A stretch of DNA of 36,689 bases, from positions 1 to 36,689 of the forward strand of contig NZ_JAAZTS010000026.1 of assembly GCF_019239235.1 (NCBI RefSeq), given 5' to 3'. The notes under the pieces are model-generated. The model saw only the letters and a program-made list of their open reading frames with translations. It was not told where the DNA came from and ran no database searches. The position numbers and the translations under genes are program-made. Shown here one piece after another: positions 1 to 6,627 of the stretch. Numbering within the stretch: the stretch's first letter is position 1; every line of letters starts with the position of its first letter. The stretch comes from Caecibacteroides pullorum. Its GTDB lineage: Bacteria > Bacteroidota > Bacteroidia > Bacteroidales > Bacteroidaceae.

Positions 1-59
1 CTGTTCAGAAAAGCGGTTAATTGAGAGAATACGTATTTGTCTTGGAACATAGCAGCCAT
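1..59 (-). CDS. Transposase N-terminus (IS4-like, DUF4372 type), cut by window edge
   Basis: The reverse strand from an ATG at 59 reads MAAMFQDKYVFSQLTAFLN and runs off the window. From memory this closely matches the N-terminus of Bacteroides IS4-like transposases with a DUF4372 N-terminal domain (Q/F-x-KYVFxQLxxFL pattern). Only 19 full codons are visible, so catalytic DDE residues cannot be checked. A second start is possible at the internal Met4. The gene is transcribed away from the HU-LysM gene, and the outer end of the element should lie between it and position 325. The family call is recognition of a short segment, so moderate confidence. Confidence 0.6.
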   Translation of the reverse strand, partial: MAAMFQDKYVFSQLTAFLN

Positions 60-325
60 TTGTATTAGACTGCAAAGTTGCAAAATCAAGTCCGTTTCAT
101 CTCAAGAAAACACGTAATTGACTATATTTCAATAATTTCAAAGAACTATTTATCAACTTTTACGGGACAGTAGTGTTGTAGGATGTCAAAACAATGCTTC
201 CCAAAAGAACATAAAAAGTCCTTTTTTAGCTGCATAAAGTTTCTCTTTAGCTTTCTAAAGTGGCACTTTACAAGGCTAAAGTTGATGTTTACAGAAACTA
301 TAATGGACATATAGTTTGCCTATCG
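60..325. other. Gene-free region between transposase and HU-LysM gene
   Basis: No open frame of note lies here. A sequence CAAAGTTG at 73-80 (minus-strand CAACTTTG) is a near match to the Bacteroides -7 box and sits just upstream of the transposase start. An insertion-sequence end is expected somewhere in 60-200, but its partner end is outside the window, so I could not define the terminal repeat. The right part holds the hairpins listed separately at 245-317. Confidence 0.4.
245..317 (-). terminator. Paired hairpins downstream of the HU-LysM gene
   Basis: Two inverted repeats follow the stop codon of the minus-strand gene ending at 326. AAACTATA (295-302) pairs with TATAGTTT (310-317). CTTTAGC (245-251) pairs with GCTAAAG (275-281) and encloses a second stem, TAAAGTG (256-262) with CACTTTA (264-270). 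There is no clean U-tract directly after either stem, so termination is inferred from position only. Confidence 0.35.
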
Positions 326-1489
326 TTACTGTTTTTTGATCAATTTCGGAATTTTAAGTGTGGTACCAGAAGTCACATTATTCGGATTCTTCAACACATC
401 CGCATTATGCTTCACAATGTAAGGCCATAAAGCCTTTGTTCCGTAAAACCGTAAAGAAATCCGTGTCAACGTTTCTCCTTCTTTTACTGTGTATGTCGTC
501 TCTGTCCCCACTATTTCATAATTGACAGAATCCGGATTTACAGGCTGTGACTTGACTGTTGTTTTTTTGTCAACTTTTTGAGGCTCCTCAGGAACAACTT
601 TTTTCTCCACTTGCTGTCTTGAAGCTGGATTTTCCTCTGCAGTAGTCGATTGTGGAATTCGAAGTGTATCTTCGGTTCTTTTGAGAGAGTCTTCCTGGAT
701 AGAATCCTGCTGTAAACCCATTGTAACAGTTGGATAAGTGTATTCCTCCTCAGACGATACTGGGATCGATTCCTCTTGCAAATCGGGATAATAAAGATAG
801 AAAACAATGCCTGCACAAGCCAAGAGAACACATGCCAGTGCAATCATAAACCATTTCAAACCATTATCCTTATTTTCCTTTATATCCGTTTGCTGCAGAA
901 CGCCCTCATACGTATCCTCCTTTTGTTGCGAGTTTTTCAGTGTTTCTTCTGTTGTAGAGATTTTGCCTTCCTCTTCCTGTTGTTTATCAGCGTCCTCTTC
1001 CGTAGCAACTTTTTCAGTCGCAATAACCGATTCAATGAGTGGAGAAGCAGGCTCAGAAGGAATTTCCGATATCGTATCCAACTCATCTGCGACATTTTGC
1101 CCAATAGAAACATCTTCTAACTCATCCTCGCCAGCCTTTTCTATCGGTGTATCTTCCAAGACAGTATTCTCATTTAAGATTACAGTTTCAAAATGTCCAA
1201 ACGGCCTGTTTATTAATTCTTTAAGTGCTGAATCAGGCGTAAAGGAGACTTTTGTATGCCCTTGTATCTCGATTCGTTCTCCAGTATTGACATCGATGCT
1301 TCCACGACTTTCGACACCAATCAGCTTGAACGTACCCAATCCTTTTATTTTAACATACTTGTCTTGCTCCAGCCCTTCCTCTATTACTGCAAAGAAAGTC
1401 TTTACGAATTCCTCCGCTTCTTTGGGAGTAATACGATGCTTTTCAACAAGCAGTTCTATCAAGTTCTGTATGTTCACTTTTTCATTCAT
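326..1489 (-). CDS. HU-domain membrane protein with C-terminal LysM domain
   Basis: 387 aa in three parts. Residues 1-97 form an HU/IHF-type DNA-binding domain, with the GLGTF turn at 50-54 and the typical DVNTGERIEI beta-arm around 66-75. A long acidic Glu/Asp-rich linker (about 100-210) leads to one membrane segment (about 211-233, rich in Leu, Ala and Ile). A second Ser/Glu/Lys-rich linker then reaches a LysM domain at about 332-384 (YTVKEGETLTRIS, ending in TLKIPKL). LysM modules bind peptidoglycan glycan chains, so the expected topology is HU in the cytoplasm and LysM in the periplasm. This would be a physical link between nucleoid and cell wall, which is an inference. It lies 33 bp downstream of a second HU gene on the same strand, probably co-transcribed. 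Confidence 0.85.
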   Translation of the reverse strand: MNEKVNIQNLIELLVEKHRITPKEAEEFVKTFFAVIEEGLEQDKYVKIKGLGTFKLIGVESRGSIDVNTGERIEIQGHTKVSFTPDSALKELINRPFGHFETVILNENTVLEDTPIEKAGEDELEDVSIGQNVADELDTISEIPSEPASPLIESVIATEKVATEEDADKQQEEEGKISTTEETLKNSQQKEDTYEGVLQQTDIKENKDNGLKWFMIALACVLLACAGIVFYLYYPDLQEESIPVSSEEEYTYPTVTMGLQQDSIQEDSLKRTEDTLRIPQSTTAEENPASRQQVEKKVVPEEPQKVDKKTTVKSQPVNPDSVNYEIVGTETTYTVKEGETLTRISLRFYGTKALWPYIVKHNADVLKNPNNVTSGTTLKIPKLIKKQ

Positions 1490-1522
1490 AGCAGCAAATC
1501 ACCCAAGGTCTAGAGGAAGATT

Positions 1523-1795
1523 TTATTTAAACTTTTCTTTCAACAGAGTACTAGGCCGGTATGTAAGTACCAACTTAGGAGGAACCAGCATGCGTTGCTT
1601 GGTTGTAGGGCTCACAGAAATACGCTCTGCTTTTTTCCTTACTTCAAAAGTTCCAAATCCTTGAATAGCCACAACGTTTCCTTCTTCCAGCTGTTGAGTC
1701 ATGCCAGAAAGTAAGGAAGATATTAATTCCGAAGTGTCTTTCAAGGTATATCCTAGCCTTTTTGATAACTCTGACGTAAAATCTTTATTGTTCAC
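1523..1795 (-). CDS. HU family DNA-binding protein
   Basis: 90 aa, the normal length of an HU/IHF subunit. It shows an N-terminal helical half (SELSKRLGYTLKDTSELISS), the conserved IQGFGTFEVRKKA turn at about 44-56, and a C-terminal YRPSTLLKEKF. HU proteins bend and compact DNA as dimers. The DNA-contacting arm is shorter and less basic than in canonical HU and carries KQRMLVPPK, so its binding mode may differ. The start is GTG (CAC at 1793-1795 on the plus strand). The next gene downstream encodes a membrane-anchored HU domain, so the two could form heterodimers (inference). A weak -7-like GAATTTTG lies upstream at 1836-1843 on the minus strand. Confidence 0.88.
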   Translation of the reverse strand: MNNKDFTSELSKRLGYTLKDTSELISSLLSGMTQQLEEGNVVAIQGFGTFEVRKKAERISVSPTTKQRMLVPPKLVLTYRPSTLLKEKFK

Positions 1796-1875
1796 TCGTC
1801 CTTTTCTGTTTTATATTTTACGGATGCTATATTAGCAAAATTCCGTCACATGAGCAATATGTTTTTGAAAAAACT

Positions 1876-3174
1876 TTAGATAATGTGTCCATAAAGGTCG
1901 AAATCATCGGAATTTACAATCTCTACCTGATAAAAATTACCGATAATCAGTTGCTCTCCGTTTCTTTCAATCAATACTTCCGGATCCACTTCAGGAGAGT
2001 CAAACTCAGTACGACCTATATAGTAATCGCCTTCTACACGATCGATAATGACTTTCATCTGTCGACCAATTTTTGCTGCACTAAGTTCTGATGAAATCTC
2101 CTGCTGAATAGCCATCAATTCATCCAAACGTGCTTGTTTTACTTCCTGAGAAATGTTGTCTTCGTAATTATTGGCTGCAAAAGTTCCCTCTTCTTCCGAG
2201 TATGCAAAAGCTCCCATTCGATCGAAACGAACCTTACGCACAAACTCCTTCAACTCTTCAAAATCCGCTTCCGTTTCTCCAGGATGACCTACCATCAGAG
2301 TAGTGCGTAAATGAATACCCGGTACTTCTTTTCGGAAGTTTTCTATCAATTGATAAGTCTGTTCTTTGGTAACATGCCTGCGCATCTTTTGCAACATGTT
2401 GTCACTAATATGCTGCAAGGCAATGTCCATATATTTACACACATTGGGACGTTCACGCATTACGCGGAAGAGGTCAGTCGGGAAATGTGCCGGATAGGCA
2501 TAATGTAACCGTATCCACTCTACTCCAGGTATGTCAGCGATACGCTCCACTAATTCTGGAAGCATTTGTTTATGATACAGATCCACACCATAATAGGTCA
2601 ATTCCTGTGCAATGATCTGAAATTCTTTTACGCCACGATCGACCAGATACCGAACCTCCTGCAATATTTCTTCCATCGGCCGTGAAACGTGACGACCCGT
2701 GATGATAGGAATGGCACAATAGGAACACTTCCGATCACATCCTTCAGATATTTTCAGATATGCGTAATGAGTCGGAGTTGTAAGAACTCGTTCATTGTGG
2801 AGTTCTTCCCGATAATTCTTTCCTAAATCATGCAAGAGTTCTTTCCAGTTGAATTTACCGTAGAATTTGTCCACTTGAGGAATTTCAATAGCCAGTTCCT
2901 TCAAATAGCGTTCGGAAAGACATCCCATGACATAGAGTTTCTTGAGTAACCCCTCTTCTTTTGCCTGAGCAAATTCCAAAATCATGTTGATGGACTCCTC
3001 TTTGGCATCACCAATGAAGCCACATGTATTGATAACTGCAATTTCCCCTTGAGGACGTTCTGCGTCATGGGTTACGTGATAACCAGCTTCCTCAAGCTGG
3101 CGCATCAAATGTTCTGAATCAACCAGATTTTTAGAGCAACCTAAAGTAATGATGTCTATTGTATTCTTTTTCAT
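1876..3174 (-). CDS. rimO: Ribosomal protein S12 methylthiotransferase RimO
   Basis: 432 aa, full length for RimO. This radical-SAM enzyme adds a methylthio group to the conserved aspartate of ribosomal protein S12. The N-terminal UPF0004 domain carries three cysteines for the auxiliary iron-sulfur cluster (C13 in TLGCSKN, C51 in INTCGF, C85 in VMGCLSE). The radical-SAM motif CxxxCxxC is C146, C150, C153 (EGCDRKCSYC). A C-terminal TRAM region follows from about residue 365. The TLGCSKN start and GHPGETEADF favour RimO over MiaB. Its ATG overlaps the ftsY stop by 4 bp (3171-3174), so the two are translationally coupled. Confidence 0.95.
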   Translation of the reverse strand: MKKNTIDIITLGCSKNLVDSEHLMRQLEEAGYHVTHDAERPQGEIAVINTCGFIGDAKEESINMILEFAQAKEEGLLKKLYVMGCLSERYLKELAIEIPQVDKFYGKFNWKELLHDLGKNYREELHNERVLTTPTHYAYLKISEGCDRKCSYCAIPIITGRHVSRPMEEILQEVRYLVDRGVKEFQIIAQELTYYGVDLYHKQMLPELVERIADIPGVEWIRLHYAYPAHFPTDLFRVMRERPNVCKYMDIALQHISDNMLQKMRRHVTKEQTYQLIENFRKEVPGIHLRTTLMVGHPGETEADFEELKEFVRKVRFDRMGAFAYSEEEGTFAANNYEDNISQEVKQARLDELMAIQQEISSELSAAKIGRQMKVIIDRVEGDYYIGRTEFDSPEVDPEVLIERNGEQLIIGNFYQVEIVNSDDFDLYGHII

Positions 3175-4130
3175 CTGTTCTCACCAAACAACGAATCTAC
3201 GAACTCTCTTCTATTGAAAACTTGCAAGTCTTCCATTCCTTCACCCAATCCGATATATTTTACCGGTATCTTGAATTGATCAGAAATGCCAATAACAACT
3301 CCACCTTTGGCTGTTCCGTCCAACTTGGTTACCGCCATAGCCGTCACTTCTGTTGCCAGAGTAAACTGCTTGGCTTGCTCAAAAGCATTTTGACCGGTAG
3401 AGCCATCCAATACTAACAATACTTCATTGGGAACATCTGGATTTATCTTCTTCATGACGTTCTTTATCTTCGTCAATTCGTTCATTAAGCCCACCTTGTT
3501 ATGCAGTCGTCCTGCAGTATCAATGATAACCACATCAGCATCATTGGCCATAGCAGACTTTAATGTATCAAAGGCTACAGAAGCTGGATCAGAGCCCATT
3601 TTCTGCTTGATAACAGGAACGCCAACCCTTTCACCCCATATCACAAGCTGCTCAACAGCTGCAGCACGGAACGTATCGGCTGCTCCTAGATAAACAGATT
3701 TTCCGGCTTTCTTGAACTGATAAGCCAGTTTTCCGATCGTAGTCGTCTTTCCCACTCCATTTACACCTACCACCATAATTACGTATGGCTTCTTTGCAAT
3801 AGGTGCATCAAAGTCATTGGCATCATCTGTATTATTTTCTGTAAGCAGCATCGAAATTTCATCACGCAGGATATGGTTCAGTTCCTGTGTATTCATGTAT
3901 TTTTCAGATGCAGCCCTCTTCTCTATCCTTTCAATGATTTTGAGTGTAGTCTCTACACCAACATCCGAAGTGATAAGTATTTCTTCAAGGTTATCCAGCA
4001 CTTCGTCATCTACTTTCGTTTTTCCAGCTATAACACGTGCTATCTTTCCAAAAAAACTTTCTTTGGTTTTGGACAAACCTTTATCCAATGTTTCCTTTTT
4101 CTCTTTTGAAAAAAAACTAAAGAATCCCAT
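3171..4130 (-). CDS. ftsY: Signal recognition particle receptor FtsY
   Basis: 319 aa SRP-receptor GTPase that docks ribosome-nascent-chain-SRP complexes at the inner membrane. It has a short basic N-terminus (FFSKEKKETLDKGL), an N helical-bundle domain (about 20-105) and a G domain with P-loop GVNGVGKTT (122-130), DTAG (204-207) and TKLDGTAKGG (268-277). The acidic A domain of E. coli FtsY is absent, as is common outside Proteobacteria. It is the first gene of a two-gene unit with rimO, and has its own promoter-like sequence at 4157-4185 behind a terminator that closes the ribosomal-protein operon. Confidence 0.96.
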   Translation of the reverse strand: MGFFSFFSKEKKETLDKGLSKTKESFFGKIARVIAGKTKVDDEVLDNLEEILITSDVGVETTLKIIERIEKRAASEKYMNTQELNHILRDEISMLLTENNTDDANDFDAPIAKKPYVIMVVGVNGVGKTTTIGKLAYQFKKAGKSVYLGAADTFRAAAVEQLVIWGERVGVPVIKQKMGSDPASVAFDTLKSAMANDADVVIIDTAGRLHNKVGLMNELTKIKNVMKKINPDVPNEVLLVLDGSTGQNAFEQAKQFTLATEVTAMAVTKLDGTAKGGVVIGISDQFKIPVKYIGLGEGMEDLQVFNRREFVDSLFGENR

Positions 4131-4156
4131 ATACTTTATTATAATGCATTATTGCA

Positions 4157-4185
4157 CAAAGATAGTGAAAAAAAACGATTAACAA
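4157..4185 (-). promoter_or_regulatory. Bacteroides-type promoter for ftsY-rimO
   Basis: On the minus strand TATCTTTG (plus-strand 4157-4164) fits the -7 consensus TAnnTTTG exactly. A TTG (4183-4185) lies 18 bp upstream, slightly short of the usual 19-21 bp. The predicted start of transcription is about 25 nt before the ftsY ATG. Confidence 0.6.
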
Positions 4186-4200
4186 TTGGTCTACAAAAAG

Positions 4201-4235
4201 AAATCCTCTTGACAGACTGGCTGACAAGAGGATTT
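4201..4235 (-). terminator. Terminator of the rpmB-rpmG-DUF4295 operon
   Basis: A perfect 11-bp stem, AAATCCTCTTG (4201-4211) with CAAGAGGATTT (4225-4235), has a 13-nt loop. In the minus-strand transcript it is followed by TTTCTTTTTG, a short U-rich tract. It lies 25 bp after the DUF4295 stop. Confidence 0.75.
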
Positions 4236-4260
4236 TTATCAAAAGTGATTACTCAGAATC

Positions 4261-4419
4261 TTATTTTTTGAAAAAGTCTTGAACCTTTTCATTAGGAACC
4301 ATTTGCTCATCAAAGATGTAAGCACCAGTCTTAGGCGACTTAACCATCTTGATAACCTTTGTATAAGCACGACCTTCTTTAGAACCTTCGTGCAAACTTG
4401 CTACTGTTTTCTTTGCCAT
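4261..4419 (-). CDS. DUF4295 small basic protein, probable ribosomal protein
   Basis: 52 aa, starting MAKKTVASLHEGSKEGRAYT and ending EKVQDFFKK, very basic. DUF4295 proteins are Bacteroidota-specific and are encoded directly after L28 and L33, as here (12 bp after rpmG). I recall that a protein of this family was seen in a Bacteroidota 50S ribosome structure and named bL38, but the accession cannot be checked here. The context by itself supports a ribosome-associated role. Start ATG at 4417-4419, stop TAA at 4261-4263. Confidence 0.9.
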   Translation of the reverse strand: MAKKTVASLHEGSKEGRAYTKVIKMVKSPKTGAYIFDEQMVPNEKVQDFFKK

Positions 4420-4431
4420 GGGTTATACGTA

Positions 4432-4620
4432 TTATTTGATTTCTTTGTGTACTGTCACTCTCTTCAAGATAGGATTGTACTTCTTCAGTTCCAATCTCTC
4501 AGTGGTGTTCTTTCTGTTCTTCGTCGTAATGTAACGAGAAGTACCCGGCATACCACTATCTTTGTGTTCTGTGCATTCCAGAATTACCTGCACTCTGTTA
4601 CCTTTAGCTTTCTTTGCCAT
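4432..4620 (-). CDS. rpmG: 50S ribosomal protein L33
   Basis: 62 aa, typical bL33: [20 protein letters not shown], then [24 protein letters not shown]. Only one cysteine (C16) remains, so this is a zinc-free (C-minus) form of L33. It sits 19 bp after rpmB and 12 bp before the DUF4295 gene, in one operon. Confidence 0.96.
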   Translation of the reverse strand: MAKKAKGNRVQVILECTEHKDSGMPGTSRYITTKNRKNTTERLELKKYNPILKRVTVHKEIK

Positions 4621-4639
4621 ATTCTAAATCTCCTCTTTT

Positions 4640-4900
4640 TTAACCAATTACTTTAATGGTTTTCCAATCACAATAACCTTTAGCTACAGCATCATTCAAG
4701 GCAGCGTCCAGTCCTTTCTTGTTGATAATGCGCAGACCAGCAGCACACAAGCTCAAGCTAATCCAGCAATCTTGTTCTACATAGTAGAATTTCTTGTTAA
4801 ACAAGTTCAAATCAAAGGTTCTTTTGGTTCTTCTCTTTGAGTGTGAAACATTGTTGCCAATCATGGCCTTCTTTCCGGTAATTTGACAAATCTTCGACAT
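4640..4900 (-). CDS. rpmB: 50S ribosomal protein L28
   Basis: 86 aa bL28, starting [20 protein letters not shown] with the conserved SKRRTKRTF segment. It has two other cysteines but no paired CxxC motif, so no zinc site is expected. It is the first gene of the rpmB-rpmG-DUF4295 operon. A near-consensus promoter lies at 4951-4958 with a leader of about 45 nt. Confidence 0.96.
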   Translation of the reverse strand: MSKICQITGKKAMIGNNVSHSKRRTKRTFDLNLFNKKFYYVEQDCWISLSLCAAGLRIINKKGLDAALNDAVAKGYCDWKTIKVIG

Positions 4901-4950
4901 TTCTATCTCTATTTTTATAGTTTTTACCTATACTTATTTCAAACAGAGCG

Positions 4951-4958
4951 CAAAGTAA
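4951..4958 (-). promoter_or_regulatory. Probable -7 box of the rpmB operon
   Basis: Minus-strand TTACTTTG differs at one position from TAnnTTTG. A TTG lies about 21 bp further upstream, consistent with a -33 element. The leader to the rpmB ATG would be about 45 nt. Confidence 0.45.
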
Positions 4959-5022
4959 GCACTTTTATCGTTAACAAGCAAGCTTTTCAGGAAATAATTC
5001 ATTGTATAATAGCATTTTTTCG

Positions 5023-5490
5023 CTATTTCAAAATTTCAATAAGCAGATCCATGGCGTTTTGTATTGCATTCTGCACATTTTTTGCCCGGCCGTTATCCCC
5101 TGTTTGCATGACAGTCACAATTTCATTTTTATAGGCAACCGCTATCCAAATTGTCCCTACAGGTTTTTCCAGACTTCCACCTCCCGGCCCTGCAATGCCC
5201 GAAGTTGCGATAGCGCAATCTGTTTTCAACGTATTCATCGCTCCTGCGGCCATTTCCATAACCGTTTCCCGACTAACCGCTCCGTATTTCTCCAGAGTCT
5301 CAGAAGAGACATGTAGTAAGCTGATTTTCACATCATTCGAATAGGCCACAATACCTCCCATGAAATACTCTGAACTACCCGCCACCGATGTAATAGCAGC
5401 AGCGACCCCTCCACCCGTACAGCTTTCTGCGGTGGAAAGGGACAGTTTTTTCGATTTGAGCAAATTGCCCAATTCCTCTTCTGCCTTCAC
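5023..5490 (-). CDS. CinA-family nicotinamide-nucleotide amidohydrolase
   Basis: 155 aa, equal to the C-terminal domain of CinA standing alone (PncC type). The family deamidates nicotinamide mononucleotide to nicotinic acid mononucleotide in pyridine nucleotide recycling. Visible family motifs are [16 protein letters not shown] (19-34), [11 protein letters not shown] (about 45-55), GAVSRETV, and the glycine-rich [18 protein letters not shown] (95-112). The start is GTG (CAC at 5488-5490), preceded in the mRNA by an AGAAAGGGGA-like purine tract that supports it. The N-terminal molybdopterin-binding-like domain of full CinA is missing. It follows tsaD by 24 bp on the same strand. Confidence 0.92.
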   Translation of the reverse strand: MKAEEELGNLLKSKKLSLSTAESCTGGGVAAAITSVAGSSEYFMGGIVAYSNDVKISLLHVSSETLEKYGAVSRETVMEMAAGAMNTLKTDCAIATSGIAGPGGGSLEKPVGTIWIAVAYKNEIVTVMQTGDNGRAKNVQNAIQNAMDLLIEILK

Positions 5491-5514
5491 AAAAATCCCC
5501 TTTCTTCTATTATT

Positions 5515-6537
5515 TTATTTTAAAGTAACACGCGAATAAGCTGGCGCTTCCATCGGGCAAAAATCCTTGTCCTGATACTTGAAGTATCCTGTAATAGCAA
5601 TCATAGCAGCATTGTCTGTCGTATAGCTGAATTTAGGTATAAAGATTTTCCATCCATACTTTTCAGCATGTTCACGGAAAGCATTTCTTAAGCCATTGTT
5701 TGCCGAAACGCCTCCAGCTACAGCTACTTCTTTAATATTATACTGCTTGGCCGCCTTGCGGAGCTTGTCCATCAAAATATCTACAATAGTCGCTTCCAGC
5801 GATGCTGCCAAATCGGTTTTGTGGTGCTCTATGAAATCGGGGTCATCTTTTATCCAATCGCGAAGGGAATACAAAAACGATGTTTTCAGTCCGCTAAAAC
5901 TATAATCTAGCCCAGGAATATGCGGCTTACTGAAACTAAAAGCTTTTGGATTGCCTTGGCGTGCCAGTCTATCGATAATGGGTCCTCCTGGATACCCCAA
6001 CCCCATTACTTTTGAACATTTATCAATTGCTTCACCTGCAGCATCATCAATAGTTTGTCCCAGAATCTCCATATCATTATAGGCTCTTACCAGAATGATT
6101 TGCGAGTTTCCTCCTGAAACCAGCAAGCAAAGGAATGGGAAATTAGGTTGTATATTCTCTTCACCTTCTGCTTTAATGAAATGAGCTAACACATGTCCAG
6201 TCAAATGATTAACATCTATCATCGGTATTCCTAATGAACGTGCAAACCCTTTAGCAAAAGACACTCCGACCAACAATGAACCCATCAGACCGGGTCCTCT
6301 GGTAAAAGCAACAGCACTCAATTCTTCCTTGGTTACTCCCGCACGTTTCAAAGCCTCGTGTACAACCGGCACAATGTTTTGCTGATGGGCACGAGAGGCC
6401 AATTCGGGCACAACCCCACCGTATGATTCGTGTACAGCTTGACTGGCCACAACATTCGATAACAGAAAACCATCTTTGATTACAGCTGCCGAAGTATCGT
6501 CACACGAACTTTCGATCCCTAATATTATTGTACTCAT
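5515..6537 (-). CDS. tsaD: tRNA N6-threonylcarbamoyladenosine transferase TsaD
   Basis: 340 aa, full length. TsaD transfers the threonylcarbamoyl group to A37 of ANN-decoding tRNAs together with TsaB and TsaE. Visible features are the N-terminal ESSCDDTSAAV phosphate-binding loop, PELASRAHQ (44-52), metal-binding His111 and His115 in NHLTGH, VSGGNSQI (about 144-151), and the late TTDNAAMIA with its metal-binding Asp. It is the first gene of a two-gene unit with the CinA-type gene. A consensus -7 box, TACTTTTG on the minus strand, lies 26 bp upstream. Confidence 0.97.
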   Translation of the reverse strand: MSTIILGIESSCDDTSAAVIKDGFLLSNVVASQAVHESYGGVVPELASRAHQQNIVPVVHEALKRAGVTKEELSAVAFTRGPGLMGSLLVGVSFAKGFARSLGIPMIDVNHLTGHVLAHFIKAEGEENIQPNFPFLCLLVSGGNSQIILVRAYNDMEILGQTIDDAAGEAIDKCSKVMGLGYPGGPIIDRLARQGNPKAFSFSKPHIPGLDYSFSGLKTSFLYSLRDWIKDDPDFIEHHKTDLAASLEATIVDILMDKLRKAAKQYNIKEVAVAGGVSANNGLRNAFREHAEKYGWKIFIPKFSYTTDNAAMIAITGYFKYQDKDFCPMEAPAYSRVTLK

Positions 6538-6562
6538 AGTGTTTATTTACGTTTAAGCTCTG

Positions 6563-6570
6563 CAAAAGTA
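6563..6570 (-). promoter_or_regulatory. -7 box for tsaD
   Basis: Minus-strand TACTTTTG matches TAnnTTTG exactly. No clear TTTG is seen at the expected -33 distance. It is divergent from the box at 6605-6612. Confidence 0.55.
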
Positions 6571-6604
6571 GTGATAAAAGTAGTATGGATAATGTATTAT
6601 TTCA

Positions 6605-6612
6605 TATTTTTG
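6605..6612 (+). promoter_or_regulatory. -7 box for the TamB-like gene
   Basis: TATTTTTG matches TAnnTTTG. Transcription would begin near 6618-6620, upstream of the membrane-anchor codons, which supports translation starting before the TTG at 6709. No clear -33 element is seen. Confidence 0.45.
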
Positions 6613-6627
6613 TGTGGCAAAATATAA

